Shown: positions 21,402 through 31,458 of the stretch, piece by piece
Layout of the letters: every line of letters begins with the position of its first letter
Position numbering within the stretch: the stretch's first letter is position 1
Source of the DNA: Leucogyrophana mollusca
Lineage: Eukaryota > Basidiomycota > Agaricomycetes > Boletales
DNA: 39,993 nt
Direction: 5' to 3'
Assembly (NCBI GenBank): GCA_021014945.1
Contig: MU266577.1
Coordinates: forward strand, 1 to 39,993
The notes under the pieces: generated by a model
What the model saw: only the letters and a program-made list of their open reading frames with translations
What the model was told of the DNA's origin: nothing
Database searches by the model: none
Position numbers and translations under genes: made by a program

Positions 21402-22227
21402 TCAATACTCAAGCTTACGGCCGCCGTTGATCCAGTCGAAAGTCTGGTTTGCTCTGACGAATGAACGTGAACAGCCGCCACAACGCTTAAAGATCCCTGC
21501 AGGACCATTCTTATTGCATTAGGGGTACGGGCACTCTGGAGTAGGCCAATCAACGTTCTTTGTCATCGTGGTACGTATCGGCTCCCCCGTCCACGGCCCC
21601 AGCGCCGGGTCTAGCCAAAATCTCCAAACGATGAGCCACGTTTCACTCGAACACTTTCCAGATTTGCACAGAAGGCCTCCACCCAAGAGTCGTGTCCACA
21701 GATGCAAAGCTTCAGAGGACTCCATCGCCCTCACGATTACTTGCAGTACGGAACGGTACATTGTGCGCTTCGGGAGTACTTCCGAGACGACGAGGGTTAG
21801 GGATTCCCAGCCGTTCCAGCCTTCGTTAAAATGGTCTACTGTTCGCACTTCAACGAGGCCGGCAAGAGGCCGGCATCGATGACCAGCGCAATATATGGAG
21901 GGTTTTCAGCGAAATCCAGACGCATTCGGAGACTCGTACAGGCCACAGAAATCACTTTAGCCATGAACGTGGGGCGTGTGTCGGAAGGGAGGTATGAAAC
22001 CAAAAGAGGTATGGCGTCGGTTAACACCTGCGTAGGCCCCTGATATACGGTGGAAGCGTTGATGTGCTGGCGCTGCGAAGACAGCGCTATGGCACGAACA
22101 TGCCACTGATGCGGTCAAAATCGAATTTTGATAGCAGGATGACACTCTTCAAGTGATCCAAGACGGTAAATGCGAGGGACCCAGCGTCACCATGGAATGG
22201 GAGTAAGACGTCTCCCAGGCGAAACCA
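21402..22227 (-). pseudogene. Decayed MYND-finger-family protein gene
   Basis: Minus-strand frames line up in order with a widespread basidiomycete family of long helical proteins ending in a MYND zinc finger, but the gene is broken. Piece a (22227-22087) has FHGDAGSLAFTVLDHL and LLSKFDFDRISG. Piece b, in another frame (about 22099-21836), has HINASTVYQGPTQVLTDAIP, YLPSDTRPTFMAKV and NPPYIALVIDAGLLPASLKC. Piece c, in a third frame (21848-21519), has HFNEGWNGWESLTLVVSEVL and PKRTMYRSVLQVIVRAMES and ends ECPYP with a stop. Piece d (21518-21402) continues in frame with GIFKRCGGC and FDWINGG, the remains of the MYND finger without its full Cys/His set. The pieces abut or overlap, so introns cannot explain the frame changes. 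Two frameshifts and one stop are needed. The N-terminal half is missing or unrecognisable. Confidence 0.72.
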
Positions 22228-23026
22228 TCACATCGAAGTTGCACAACCACAAGTCCAGGACATGATAGAACGATACTCATGGCGACTCGCAGCGGGAGCT
22301 AAACCGTGAGCCTCGGGCTACCAGGTACCATAGACCAAAGACTAGGGAGGCGATCTCTTGGCTCGACGGAACAGTAGCTTGCCACTGTCCCGGGCTATCT
22401 TGCCCGCAGAGACCCGTCGCTCCGGATCTCCGCATTCAGGTGGTGTATCTGTTTATGAGTAAGTAGGTCGATAGGCTCGACACGACTCCCGGCACTGGTA
22501 CTCTGATGGAAAGTCATACGCCCACTGCTACGTCTATACTCGTCAGAGCCGGAGTCCTGAGGCCTTGAGGTTCGGGATATGGAGGCTTGGGCTGCGACTC
22601 TTTTGAGCGTGCTGAAGCCTCCCTTCCTCGAAGTTGACCAACTGCGCGGAGACGGTTTCCTGCGACTGGGGAATCGTGCAATGGTCTTGCGATGCGAAGC
22701 TCGATCGTCTAGAGGATCGTTTGTTTACAGTAGTGCCTAGCAGTCTTTGTATAGCAACCTGCTGTCAATAATTGCTTTTGATTGTGTTGCAATTGGTGAC
22801 GCTGACTCGTGAATGAGAACCACACCTTGAATTGTTGGTCGTTGATTCGTTGGCTCCGCCGTGCTATTGGCTTTGTTGGGGCCGGGAACTCATCCTAGAC
22901 TGTCAACTTGAACTTACCAGAACTTACCTGACTTAACTTATATACAGTACATCGAATCCCGCTGGGCGCTTCGCTCTTTCTTTGAAAAAGCTCCGACCCC
23001 CGGCCGCAAATCTCGGGCTGCGAACG
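22228..23026. other. Spacer and promoter region of the folate gene
   Basis: About 800 bp with only short frames. The left part may be the unrecognisable upstream half of the MYND-family pseudogene. The right part (about 22890-23026) has several imperfect repeats of ACTTAC/GAACTT and a TATATA box, fitting the promoter of the gene starting at 23027. Confidence 0.45.
22939..22944 (+). promoter_or_regulatory. TATA-like element upstream of FOL3
   Basis: The hexamer TATATA lies 83 bp upstream of the ATG at 23027, in an AT-richer patch of an otherwise GC-balanced region. Spacing fits a fungal core promoter, but this is judged from sequence alone. Confidence 0.4.
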
Positions 23027-24508
23027 ATGTCTATTGATTTATCACTTGATCGCATTCGCGTCCTTGCTCAAAGACTACCGGCGTATACGCGACCAACCTG
23101 TCACATCGCTGGAACAAACGGAAAGGGCAGTGTATCTTGCTTGCTCTCGTCCATTCTACGCGCATCGGGCCTCACCGTGGGACGCTTCAACAGCCCACAT
23201 CTGATATCTATCTACGATTGTATCATCATTAATGACGAACCCGTTAGCCCAAGTGCCTACAAGGATGCCAGACAAAAGGTGGAAGACGCCAACCAAGGCG
23301 TCGGGTCCAGTAGCTTCGAGCTTCTGACGCTCACTGCGCTTTCACTGTTCGAAGCTGCCAAATTAGATGTGGTCGTCATCGAAGTCGGCATGGGCGGTCG
23401 TCTGGACGCAACAAATGTCATACCGGATGATTGCATAATAGTTTCGGCGTTGACGACAGTGGATTTGGACCACCAACAATTCCTGGGTAATACCGTCGAG
23501 CTGATAGCCCAGGAGAAAGCTGGCATTGCAAGAAATGGCAAACCGTTTGTCATGGGAATCCAGAAACATGATGGAGTTGAAGCTGTCGTCAAAAGTGTTG
23601 TAGCTTCAGCAGGTGGTCGCTTCGTACGCGCGCATGCTGCGGAGGAGCGGGCATGGGACTCATCGCTGGATGGGCCTCAACCTCACTTCTCCCTTTCCGC
23701 CGGTCCATTCACGCCTCCTTCACAGCCTATCAAATATGCTTTTCCGTACTTCTCTCAGGACATCCATGCCCTCTTACCTCTATACGGCAAGCACCAACTC
23801 GACAACCTGGGATTAACGCTATCGATTGTCTCTGCTATCTTGACACAATCCCCGAGCAAAAATGCACTGCCTGCGTATTTGGCGTCGCGCATTACACCAG
23901 AATGTATTTGCAAGGGAATCAAGTCTGCCTCCTGGCCTGGGAGACTTTCATTCCACAGACTTGCCTCCGATTCGTGTTCTCGACCGCTCACCATCCTCGC
24001 TGACGGAGCTCATAACCCCGCTTCGTCCCAGACCCTGGCCGCTTACATCTCGGAACTCATATCTCTCCCACAAGACGGACAAGACATGCCACACCCACGC
24101 ACCACAAACCTAACGTTCATTCTCGCTCTGTCACACTCTCCACCCAAGACTCCCCTCGAAACACTTTCACCGCTACTTCCGCTCAGAAACCTCACCGGTG
24201 CCGAAATCAAACTTAGAATCGCGGTTCTGAGGTTTACACCCCCAGACGGTATGCCGTGGGTGACATCTGTTCCCCCTTCGGAGTTACGGCAGACGGTCAC
24301 CGACCTTGCTCCTGAGGCGGAGGTTTGGTGTGCATCAGATGCGGAGGACCCGCGTGAAGGACAGCTGGGTCGTGCTCTGGAATGGGCAAGCGGAAGGAAA
24401 GGGATGGTCGATCGAGAAGAGCTCGTCGTTTTGGCGGGAAGCCTTTATCTCGTTGCAGACTTTTATCGCTTCATTAACGGCATTGGTGCAAAGGTTGGCC
24501 TGTCTTGA
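23027..24508 (+). CDS. FOL3: Dihydrofolate synthase (FolC/Mur ligase family)
   Basis: An intronless frame of 493 residues. The enzyme joins glutamate to dihydropteroate with ATP, a late step of folate synthesis in fungi and absent from animals. The N-terminus (MSIDLSLDRIRVLAQRLPAY) matches fungal FOL3 starts. The P-loop is HIAGTNGKGSVSCLLSSIL (about residues 26-44). Further Mur-ligase blocks are FNSPHLISIYDCIIIN, SSFELLTLTALSLFE, VVVIEVGMGGRLDATNVI (about 115-131), TTVDLDHQQFLGNT, EKAGIARNGKP, YGKHQLDNLGLTLSIVSAIL and ILADGAHNPASSQTL (about 323-337). Fungi also have a folylpolyglutamate synthase (MET7) of the same family. The short N-terminus, the RFNSPHL form and the weak presequence favour FOL3. 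The frame is open upstream of the ATG, but no earlier ATG exists in it. Confidence 0.9.
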   Translation: MSIDLSLDRIRVLAQRLPAYTRPTCHIAGTNGKGSVSCLLSSILRASGLTVGRFNSPHLISIYDCIIINDEPVSPSAYKDARQKVEDANQGVGSSSFELLTLTALSLFEAAKLDVVVIEVGMGGRLDATNVIPDDCIIVSALTTVDLDHQQFLGNTVELIAQEKAGIARNGKPFVMGIQKHDGVEAVVKSVVASAGGRFVRAHAAEERAWDSSLDGPQPHFSLSAGPFTPPSQPIKYAFPYFSQDIHALLPLYGKHQLDNLGLTLSIVSAILTQSPSKNALPAYLASRITPECICKGIKSASWPGRLSFHRLASDSCSRPLTILADGAHNPASSQTLAAYISELISLPQDGQDMPHPRTTNLTFILALSHSPPKTPLETLSPLLPLRNLTGAEIKLRIAVLRFTPPDGMPWVTSVPPSELRQTVTDLAPEAEVWCASDAEDPREGQLGRALEWASGRKGMVDREELVVLAGSLYLVADFYRFINGIGAKVGLS

Positions 24509-25076
24509 TGTGGGTAGATCATGCCAGCATATCCAAGTGCACTGGTTAGCCAGTCTCAGAGATGCTAAGCTGCGGTATTATTAAGAGGACAGTTTGTGTA
24601 TTACATTGTACTCGTATTTTTTTTGAAGTCACAGTTATTGCTCCCGAGTGACGACCCGATATATCCTTGTAAGCTTCCGCCACTGAGCTCGAGTTTGCTC
24701 GCCTGAAGCACACGGACGAGTGCTTCGTCATTCGACGCGTTGCAGCGAGCCTCATGCCTCCCACAAGCGCCAGCGATAGAAAGCACATTAGTCTTCTGCA
24801 CTCCGCTGCGTCCGGCTCGGGTGCCCCACGGAACAACAGAGATGCATCCAATCCGTGCGTCTACAGCCTTGGATCGTGTGTGCTTCTCTAACTCTTTCCT
24901 CCAGGGCGGGCTGGAGCAAACCACCGACTAGCATAGCTCCGGGCTCGACTGTGAGCATCCTTGCTGCTTTTCCTGGCCACTGACTTGACCAACTCCCACC
25001 TGCTGTGGTTCTCGTGAGCTAGCGAGGCACAGGTCTTCAGGCTACTCCTGGCAGCAATCCATATACTCGCGGTAAC
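24509..25076. other. Intergenic stretch between FOL3 and the SUMO protease gene
   Basis: About 570 bp. Minus-strand frames of about 100 codons overlap one another (24546-24924, 24888-25166) but have no recognisable domain or splice pattern. A T-run at 24620-24628 may mark the end of the FOL3 transcript. Confidence 0.5.
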
Positions 25077-28000
25077 ATGAAGAATACTCTTAACACACCG
25101 AAGAACGGTGTGCCAATATGCGGAAATCCACAAAGGCAGAAAACAGTTCTGGCGCGGACTTCGCAAACGTCCGATCCCCGAGCACCCAAACGCCAGAAAC
25201 TTGACCTGGTCGAGACGATAGCCAGCGGATCCCGACTATCCAACCCGCCTCGCCCCGCTCAACCTGATGGAGTCAATGCCACTCCAGCGAAGCGAAGTCG
25301 AGCTGCCTATAATTCTGACTCAGAAATCCAGGAAACATCACGACCAAAGGTCTCGAAGAACCCGCCTCGCCAAAGTCACCCTTCCACTAGCGCGGAAATT
25401 CTCGTTATTCAGGACTCCGACGAAGATACGGGGGTTCATGTGTCCCGTCCAAGGAGTCCATCATCCCCCGATCCCATGTTGCTCACTCCAAACGAACACC
25501 AATCTACGGAGATACATGATTTTCAGACTAAGCCTTTCAAAATGCAGCCGCGAAAGAAGGCGAAGGCGAGAGAAGTGATCTCCCCACTACCCGGTCACGA
25601 CGGCGTGGAAGATATATCCTCCTTCTCAGGGGACGAATCACTTCGACCACCCAATCTGAAAGGGTCAACTCAGCTTCCCATATGCAACGGACACGTGGAC
25701 AAGGTTCGCCGCGAATTCGAGGAGCGGGTCCGACACGTTGATTTTCGTAACCCTCCCGGCGTCTCAAAGCGAATGAAACCGAAGCATGATGCAAAAGTCA
25801 GACTGACTCTAGGAATACTCCGTACTGACCAAACTAATGCTACTATGCAGCCCCCATCAAAGGTATCTCAACAGCTGGATAAGATCGCAACCTCGGAATC
25901 TGGCTTCGAGACATTCAATTCACAAGCCCTTACAAAGGATGGACGTATAAGGTTGCCACTGAAGGCGTGGTACTTCGGATTAAAGTTACTTTCTACTGAA
26001 GATGGTAGCGATCCGGGCCTGTTTTTGGAGTACATCCCAGGGTCCAAGCCCGCTATCACCATCACCTCACAGCACCCGTCGTACACAGTCATATGCCGTG
26101 TCGATAGAGAGGCAGAGAGCGCGTTGGTATGGAATCCGCATGCCTTGCGCTTAAAGCAGCGTCTGATTCTGGCTTGTCAGCTCACCAACAACAACTACGA
26201 GCCTTTACGTGATCCAATTGTCATACAACTCCGAAAGACCCGCTGTGGCGGGAAGAACTATAACAGGATCCACGAAGGCTCTTACAAGCCAGGTGAGTTT
26301 CCCTTTCGTCCAGGCATTGCCGTCGGACAACATCTTGTTTTAGGATCTAAGCAGCTCGAGGGCTATCTGACATTTTTATTCTCAATGTCGGAGCCAGACG
26401 GCTGGACCATAACATCCTATCAACAACTTGTCTCCAGGCTTTCAAACGACTTTAAAGGCTGTCATGAAACCGTAATGTGAGCACGATTGTTTGCCATTTG
26501 AGCAGAGTTCATATCTTCCGCAGACCGTCGGGAGCTAGCAGAGTCTGGGAGGTGATACAAGATGCTGCAGAATTGGTAGAACTGAAGGAGGCGCGATCCA
26601 AGAAAGCTGTTGACGAATCAGCACCGCCTTCAATGAAGTCTATTTCTCCCACTCAAGAAGCCCCCGCTGAGCCAAAGAAAGCTCGAACGCGAGCGCAGCA
26701 ACAAGCGTAAGTCGGCTTGTGTATTGTTGCGGCTTGGACTAATGCCTTCTTACATGAAGACTGCCTGAAATGGTTGCTGGACCTTCTGAGCCACGCCGTC
26801 GATCAACGAGGAATTCAGCAGCCCAAACCAACAGGCCATCACCATCTGTGGAGCCGGACGAATTGTAAGGATATTTAGCGATCCTGAAATTGAGCTCACT
26901 ACCTTCCAGAATCCTGGTGTATCCTCCAACAGGTACTGGAGCGCTGAATATTATGCGGACCGACGTCAACAGGCTGCAACCTGGCGAATTCTTGAACGAT
27001 ACCCTGATTGAGTTTGGGCTCAAGTATGTCCCTCTTTCTCCCCCACAAGCTGTTAGCCTGATATTGGATAGATTGTGGCTCAACGAACTGCGTGAAAAGG
27101 ATCCAGTGTTCGCTGACCAAATCCACGTATTCAGTTCGTTTTTCTATAAGAAGCTCCACAATAAGAAGAGGTGCGTAAAACTCCTAACTTCGAACGAAGT
27201 TGTTCATTCAACGCCATATCCAGCCCCGAGGATGGTTACCAGAGCGTGAAGAAATGGACATCAAAGTTCGATTTATTCTCGAAGAAGTATATCATCGTTC
27301 CAATAAACGAGAAGTGAGCCAGTTCTATACTGTTCAGCTCCTTACAGCTCACAACATCCTCGTTACTCTCCCCGCAGTCTCCACTGGTACCTCGTCATTA
27401 TATACGAGCCAGAGCACATTCTTTCATCACCACTACCTCACAAATCCCTATCTTCAGTATCGACGCGAGGCAAGAGGCGACAGAAACAAATTGAAGAGAC
27501 GCCCAATGGAGACCCACCAGGCGGCAGGGCCTTAGAACCTCCACCAGACGACGACGTTGACGCGGTGTCACTGGACACTGTCCCCCCATCGACGTCTAGT
27601 TTACCGCGGGGTGAAGTGATGGAGGATTTGTTTGACCATTCGTGCTCCATTTCGGACGGAGGGAAACCCAACTCTACATCTTCCGGAAAACTTACCTCTG
27701 CAATTTCTGATAAACCTACTTCTGCTAGTTCTTCCAGGAAACCGGCCTCCGCAGCTTCATCCAAGACTGCAGACAGAGGGAGATCTGTGTCTATATCCTT
27801 GGAGTACCCTTCCGGGCCCTCCTCACCTCCTCGAGTGGACGACGATATCATGGACGTTGACCCCCCTGCCAGCTCAGCAGTCTCGGAAGAGGTAGAAGTG
27901 ACAGATGGCATATCATCATCTAAGAACGACGCTTTATTTGCTCCTAACGGACAGCTGGACTTGTCGCGGTCTGGCAGTGGCGTCCCCACCGCCACTTTCT

Positions 28001-28891
28001 ACGGCTCCACCTACAACAAGAAAGGTAAACGGAAAGCCGTGGAGACCTTGACTATATCCGATAGCGAGGATATGGCTGATGATCGGAAGCAGGAAGAAGA
28101 GGTGGATGATATGCTCGCAGTTACCGAAGTCGGTCATAGCGACTCATCAGTGTAAGGACTCCTTGGTTATCTTGGAGGCCTGCTTAATTCTGACTTACAC
28201 ATGAAACTGTAGAACGCACATATTCACGTTGGATTCGCTGGGAGCCAAACACCCGCAGGCGATAAGAATCCTCAGGAATTACCTCAAGATGGAGGCCAAG
28301 GATAAGAAGGGGATCGAGCCCGAGAATACGAGGGAAGCCGCTGGGAGACAGGCTTTGGTACGTCATTCCGGTACCGTTTGAGAACGTCGATTTTTCACGC
28401 TCATTTCGCAGGTGCCTGCTCAACCCAATTTCTGCGATTGCGGGGTGTATCTACTACATTTTGCGAAGACATTTATGACAGACCCGTTACGCTTTTACAC
28501 CACCATAAATGTACGTATTCTCCCTTCCCGACCACAGGTGATATCACTCACAACACGGACATCTATTGACGTGAAGTCAAAAAAGTCGTCTCTCCACAGC
28601 GAGCGGAAAGTAGAATGGAACGAAGAAGCTATACCTCTCTTTAGACAGGATCTTATTGGAAGAATCGAGGAGCTCTCGGCGACTTGGAAAGCCGAGAGGG
28701 CTGCCAAGGAGGAGTTGAAGAAGAAGAAAGCGGCTGCGGGTGATGATGTCGGCAAGGGGCAAGAAGAGGCGGATTCCTCAGAAGGCGAGGTTGACATCGT
28801 TGAGGATCTCGTGCAGGAGGTGCCAGTGAAACCCTCACCCAGAGCTAAAGCAAAACCAGTATCAAAGGCGGCTGCTAGATTGAGAGGCTGA
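25077..28891 (+). CDS. ULP2: Ulp2/SENP6-7-type SUMO protease (peptidase C48)
   Basis: Eleven exons (25077-26292, 26344-26476, 26524-26706, 26760-26864, 26910-27023, 27072-27170, 27224-27313, 27378-28151, 28213-28357, 28412-28510, 28577-28891) sum to 3273 nt, 1090 residues. The catalytic core begins ILVYPPTGTGALNI, followed by LQPGEFLNDTLIEFGLK. The triad is visible: His649 in NENLHWYLVIIYEPEH, Asp912 in THIFTLDSLGAKHP, and Cys963 with Gln957 in VPAQPNFCDCGVYLLHF. A disordered, acidic, Ser/Pro-rich insertion of about 240 residues splits the core between His and Asp, a hallmark of the Ulp2/SENP6-7 branch, which trims poly-SUMO chains in the nucleus. The N-terminal 400 residues include an NLS-like PKRQKLD (37-43) and a SUMO-interaction-like ILVIQDSDED (108-117). 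A second such motif, LTISDSED, lies in the insertion. The tail is Lys/Glu-rich. Introns 1 (51 nt) and 10 (66 nt) have no stop and keep frame, so their splicing is least certain. Confidence 0.92.
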
Positions 28892-29562
28892 CCATTTGAC
28901 TGACTGCCATAGAACTTATCATCGGGATTCACTAACGTACTACCTATCAGAGTCGCCGACACGGTTAATATTCTTGCCCAGCCCCAACCCATATGGTTGT
29001 CGATGGTTTCTAATGGTCGTGTTTAGTGCTATATTTCAATTACTTACATACCTTATCACCGCTTCGTAAATTGTTAAGCAAAAGTGCTTTGTACCTCGCC
29101 TGACGCCTTCCGTACTCACGTCGAAGCCGATATAATTTTCCTGCGGAAAAGCTACTATCGCTTCTCGCCGCTGTTCAACGCATGTTCTGACACTCACGTT
29201 TGGGCCGAACATCGAAACGAGATTTCCACTGTTAAACTACCAACCCATGGGAATGTGTGTAGGTATCTAAAAGGCCGAAAACAAATGCGCAGCGGAAAAC
29301 TCAACAGCAAGTTGCGCACGAGAAGTACGGAATGCGGACCAGGAAACCGGATGGCGAAGCTATGAACGATGCTAGATGCAAGCAAATAAGATAAATACAA
29401 CTCCGTGAACCTCGGGCATGATTAAAAGAGCGGACGGGGAGCAGGTCCTTAGTGGACGCTGAACCCATGTAAGACGAACTCAAATTTCATCGACCAAGAC
29501 CATGTGACAGAATGCGGCATCGGATGGGTGACATGGGAGTGAGAGGAGGGATGGAGCGAAGC
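28892..29562. other. Intergenic stretch between convergent genes
   Basis: About 670 bp separating the 3' ends of the SUMO protease gene (+) and the membrane protein gene (-). Frames are short, with no recognisable product. Confidence 0.5.
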
Positions 29563-30919
29563 CTAGTACTGATTGTGGCGGGAGCGGTGGTGCTTCTTTC
29601 CTCGTTTGATAGATGCATTTGTCTTGGGAGTTTGCGGGTGCATGAGGTCCATCGAGTCGTCGAACGAAGGTCCAAGGTTGATCATGTGCAAGAGGGGTGT
29701 TGAGCCTGTGGGAACGGGTTCGGGTGCTGCACGGCGTGCGACCGTATTCGTAGGGGAGACATGGGGAGAGGACGAAGTGGAGCCGCCTTTGGCAGCTGCT
29801 GACGAAGAAGCAGGCGTCATGCCTTCGTTCGCACTTCCCCCAATGGCCTTGGGTGCTTGGTTAGCGGGCGTCTTGTGGGAGATGTACCAACCAAGGCCTG
29901 CGGCAGCTGCAATACACTGAACAATTTCTTAGACCAAAAGCTAATGCAAGTTTCAAGGGCAAGAGGACTTACAATAAGAAGGACGACACCTATGAACCAG
30001 ACCCAGCGTGACAGGCGGGTGGTACCGCTCTGAGTCTTTCGCAGCCACGGACTGAAATAATCGTGTCTGTTAGAACCCCAGACTACCATCAAGACGAGCT
30101 GTTCAGCACACACCTTATTTTCTTCTCTTCTTTGGCAACCATACTAAACCGTCTCCAAAAATCATCACCTCGTTCACCGCGCTTTGGAATCAAATTATCT
30201 TCTGAGTTACCGCGCATGATGTTATCTGAACAGAACTTGATATCGCGAGGCGCTGGAGACTTGGATGGTCGGACAAAAACCGGGGTAATCGGTGTCATTG
30301 GGGGCTGGAGTGGGTGAGGGGTGCTTGGAACGGATGGTCTTGAGGACGGGGTATTGTAGATAGCAGGAGGCATGCGTGGGGCGCCCATTTCAGGTGGATG
30401 GTTGATGCGGAGGCCTTGGGGAACCTGAACCATCTGAGGAGGTGGAGGCTGACGGTCTTCTGGTGTCGACGTCGGGGATGGGCGCGGCAGGTCAAGTGCT
30501 GCTATGGGTGCGGGGTATCCGGGGCGGGGCGCTGCAAGAGGGATGGGATGTGGTGGCTGGGGGAAAGTTGCAGCGACTAGCGCCGCGTGCTTGTCGTCTC
30601 TGGGCTGGGTGTGGGTATCGTCATCCTCCAGGTCACCGTTCATGAAACCCAGTCCGAGTGCTCCAAAACCAGATTGTCGGTTATTGTCGTCGTCTAGGTA
30701 TTGATCATACCTAAAGCGTACTCTTCAATAGGATACCTCCGGCCTTGGGAGGGATGCTTACATGTTATATGCGGAAGACCTGCTATTGGGGTTGGGTTCT
30801 GCTGGTTTGCGAACCCTGCGCTTTGAAGGCGGTGGTTGTTCAAACAACCAATCAGGATCGTCCGTCGCAAAGGGCGGTTTCCCGGCTAAAGGAGGGTTTC
30901 GAGGTGCCTCGGTCGACAT
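29563..30919 (-). CDS. Single-pass membrane protein, function unknown
   Basis: Four minus-strand exons (30919-30762, 30710-30114, 30066-29973, 29916-29563) sum to 1203 nt, 400 residues. Residues 1-250 are hydrophilic and Pro-rich, starting MSTEAPRNPPLAGKPPFATD with a basic patch SKRRVRKPAEP. A more conserved-looking segment follows (RGDDFWRRFSMVAKEEKK, then YFSPWLRKTQSGTTRLSRW). A single hydrophobic helix lies at about 273-295 (VWFIGVVLLICIAAAAGLGW). The C-terminal 105 residues are Ser/Thr/Ala-rich and end in a basic tail. There is no signal peptide, so a type II or tail-in-lumen topology is likely. The WLRKTQSG...RWVWFIG block before the helix is of a kind I associate with conserved fungal proteins of unknown role. 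The gene is divergent from SMC6, with 539 bp between the starts. Confidence 0.82.
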
Positions 30920-31458
30920 GGGTATGATTAGTTAGCTGAAATGATACCTGCGAGAGATAAATAAGCGAGTGGAAGCCTCAAAGAGTCGAGGCAGCGCAAG
31001 TCTCGAGCCAAAGCTCGAATATGAAGAGAGAAAGAGGAAAGGAGATGAAGGGAAAGAGAAAGATGCTAGAGACAAGGAATGGTCGTAACCGTTCGTCGTG
31101 GGATCACTCTAAGTATAACATCCCGCCGCAACAAATAACAGAAGACCTTCGGCTAACGAAACATCACACTAGACCAGTTCATACCAGTTCATACAGTGTA
31201 TTTTACGTCTGCCTCACGAACTGGACAGCTATCGTATAGCGCAGCCTAACTAGGTACTTTGATTGAACGAAGCAGCTTTTGAGGGATTTCCTAATGTTTT
31301 TTTTATTTCTGCATCTTGTCGCTAACTGTGCCCAGCCACCGCGACCGATAAGGGTGGTGATTGTTTGGCTTTGTTTACGCCAATGCTAAACGCGTCGCGG
31401 GTCGCGTCTCTTGACTCTCCACTCCAACCTTCCACAGTCGCCACGGGTATTCGCGATT
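30920..31458. promoter_or_regulatory. Shared divergent promoter region
   Basis: 539 bp lie between the ATG of the membrane protein gene (-) and the ATG of SMC6 (+), so both promoters must sit here unless further upstream exons exist. It contains a purine-rich tract near 31020-31080 and a perfect 10-bp tandem duplication at 31173-31192 (ACCAGTTCAT twice). A ACGCGTCGCGG patch at about 31389-31399 contains an ACGCGT (MluI-box-like) hexamer, 60-70 bp upstream of the SMC6 start. In yeasts, this sequence drives G1/S expression of replication and repair genes. Confidence 0.5.

Noticed and set aside
24546..25166. Overlapping minus-strand frames of about 100 codons between FOL3 and ULP2
   Set aside because: Mutually overlapping frames, no recognisable domain and no consistent intron pattern.
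27438..27995. 185-codon minus-strand frame
   Set aside because: Shadow of the low-complexity insertion in the SUMO protease. The plus-strand frame has splice continuity and conserved flanks.
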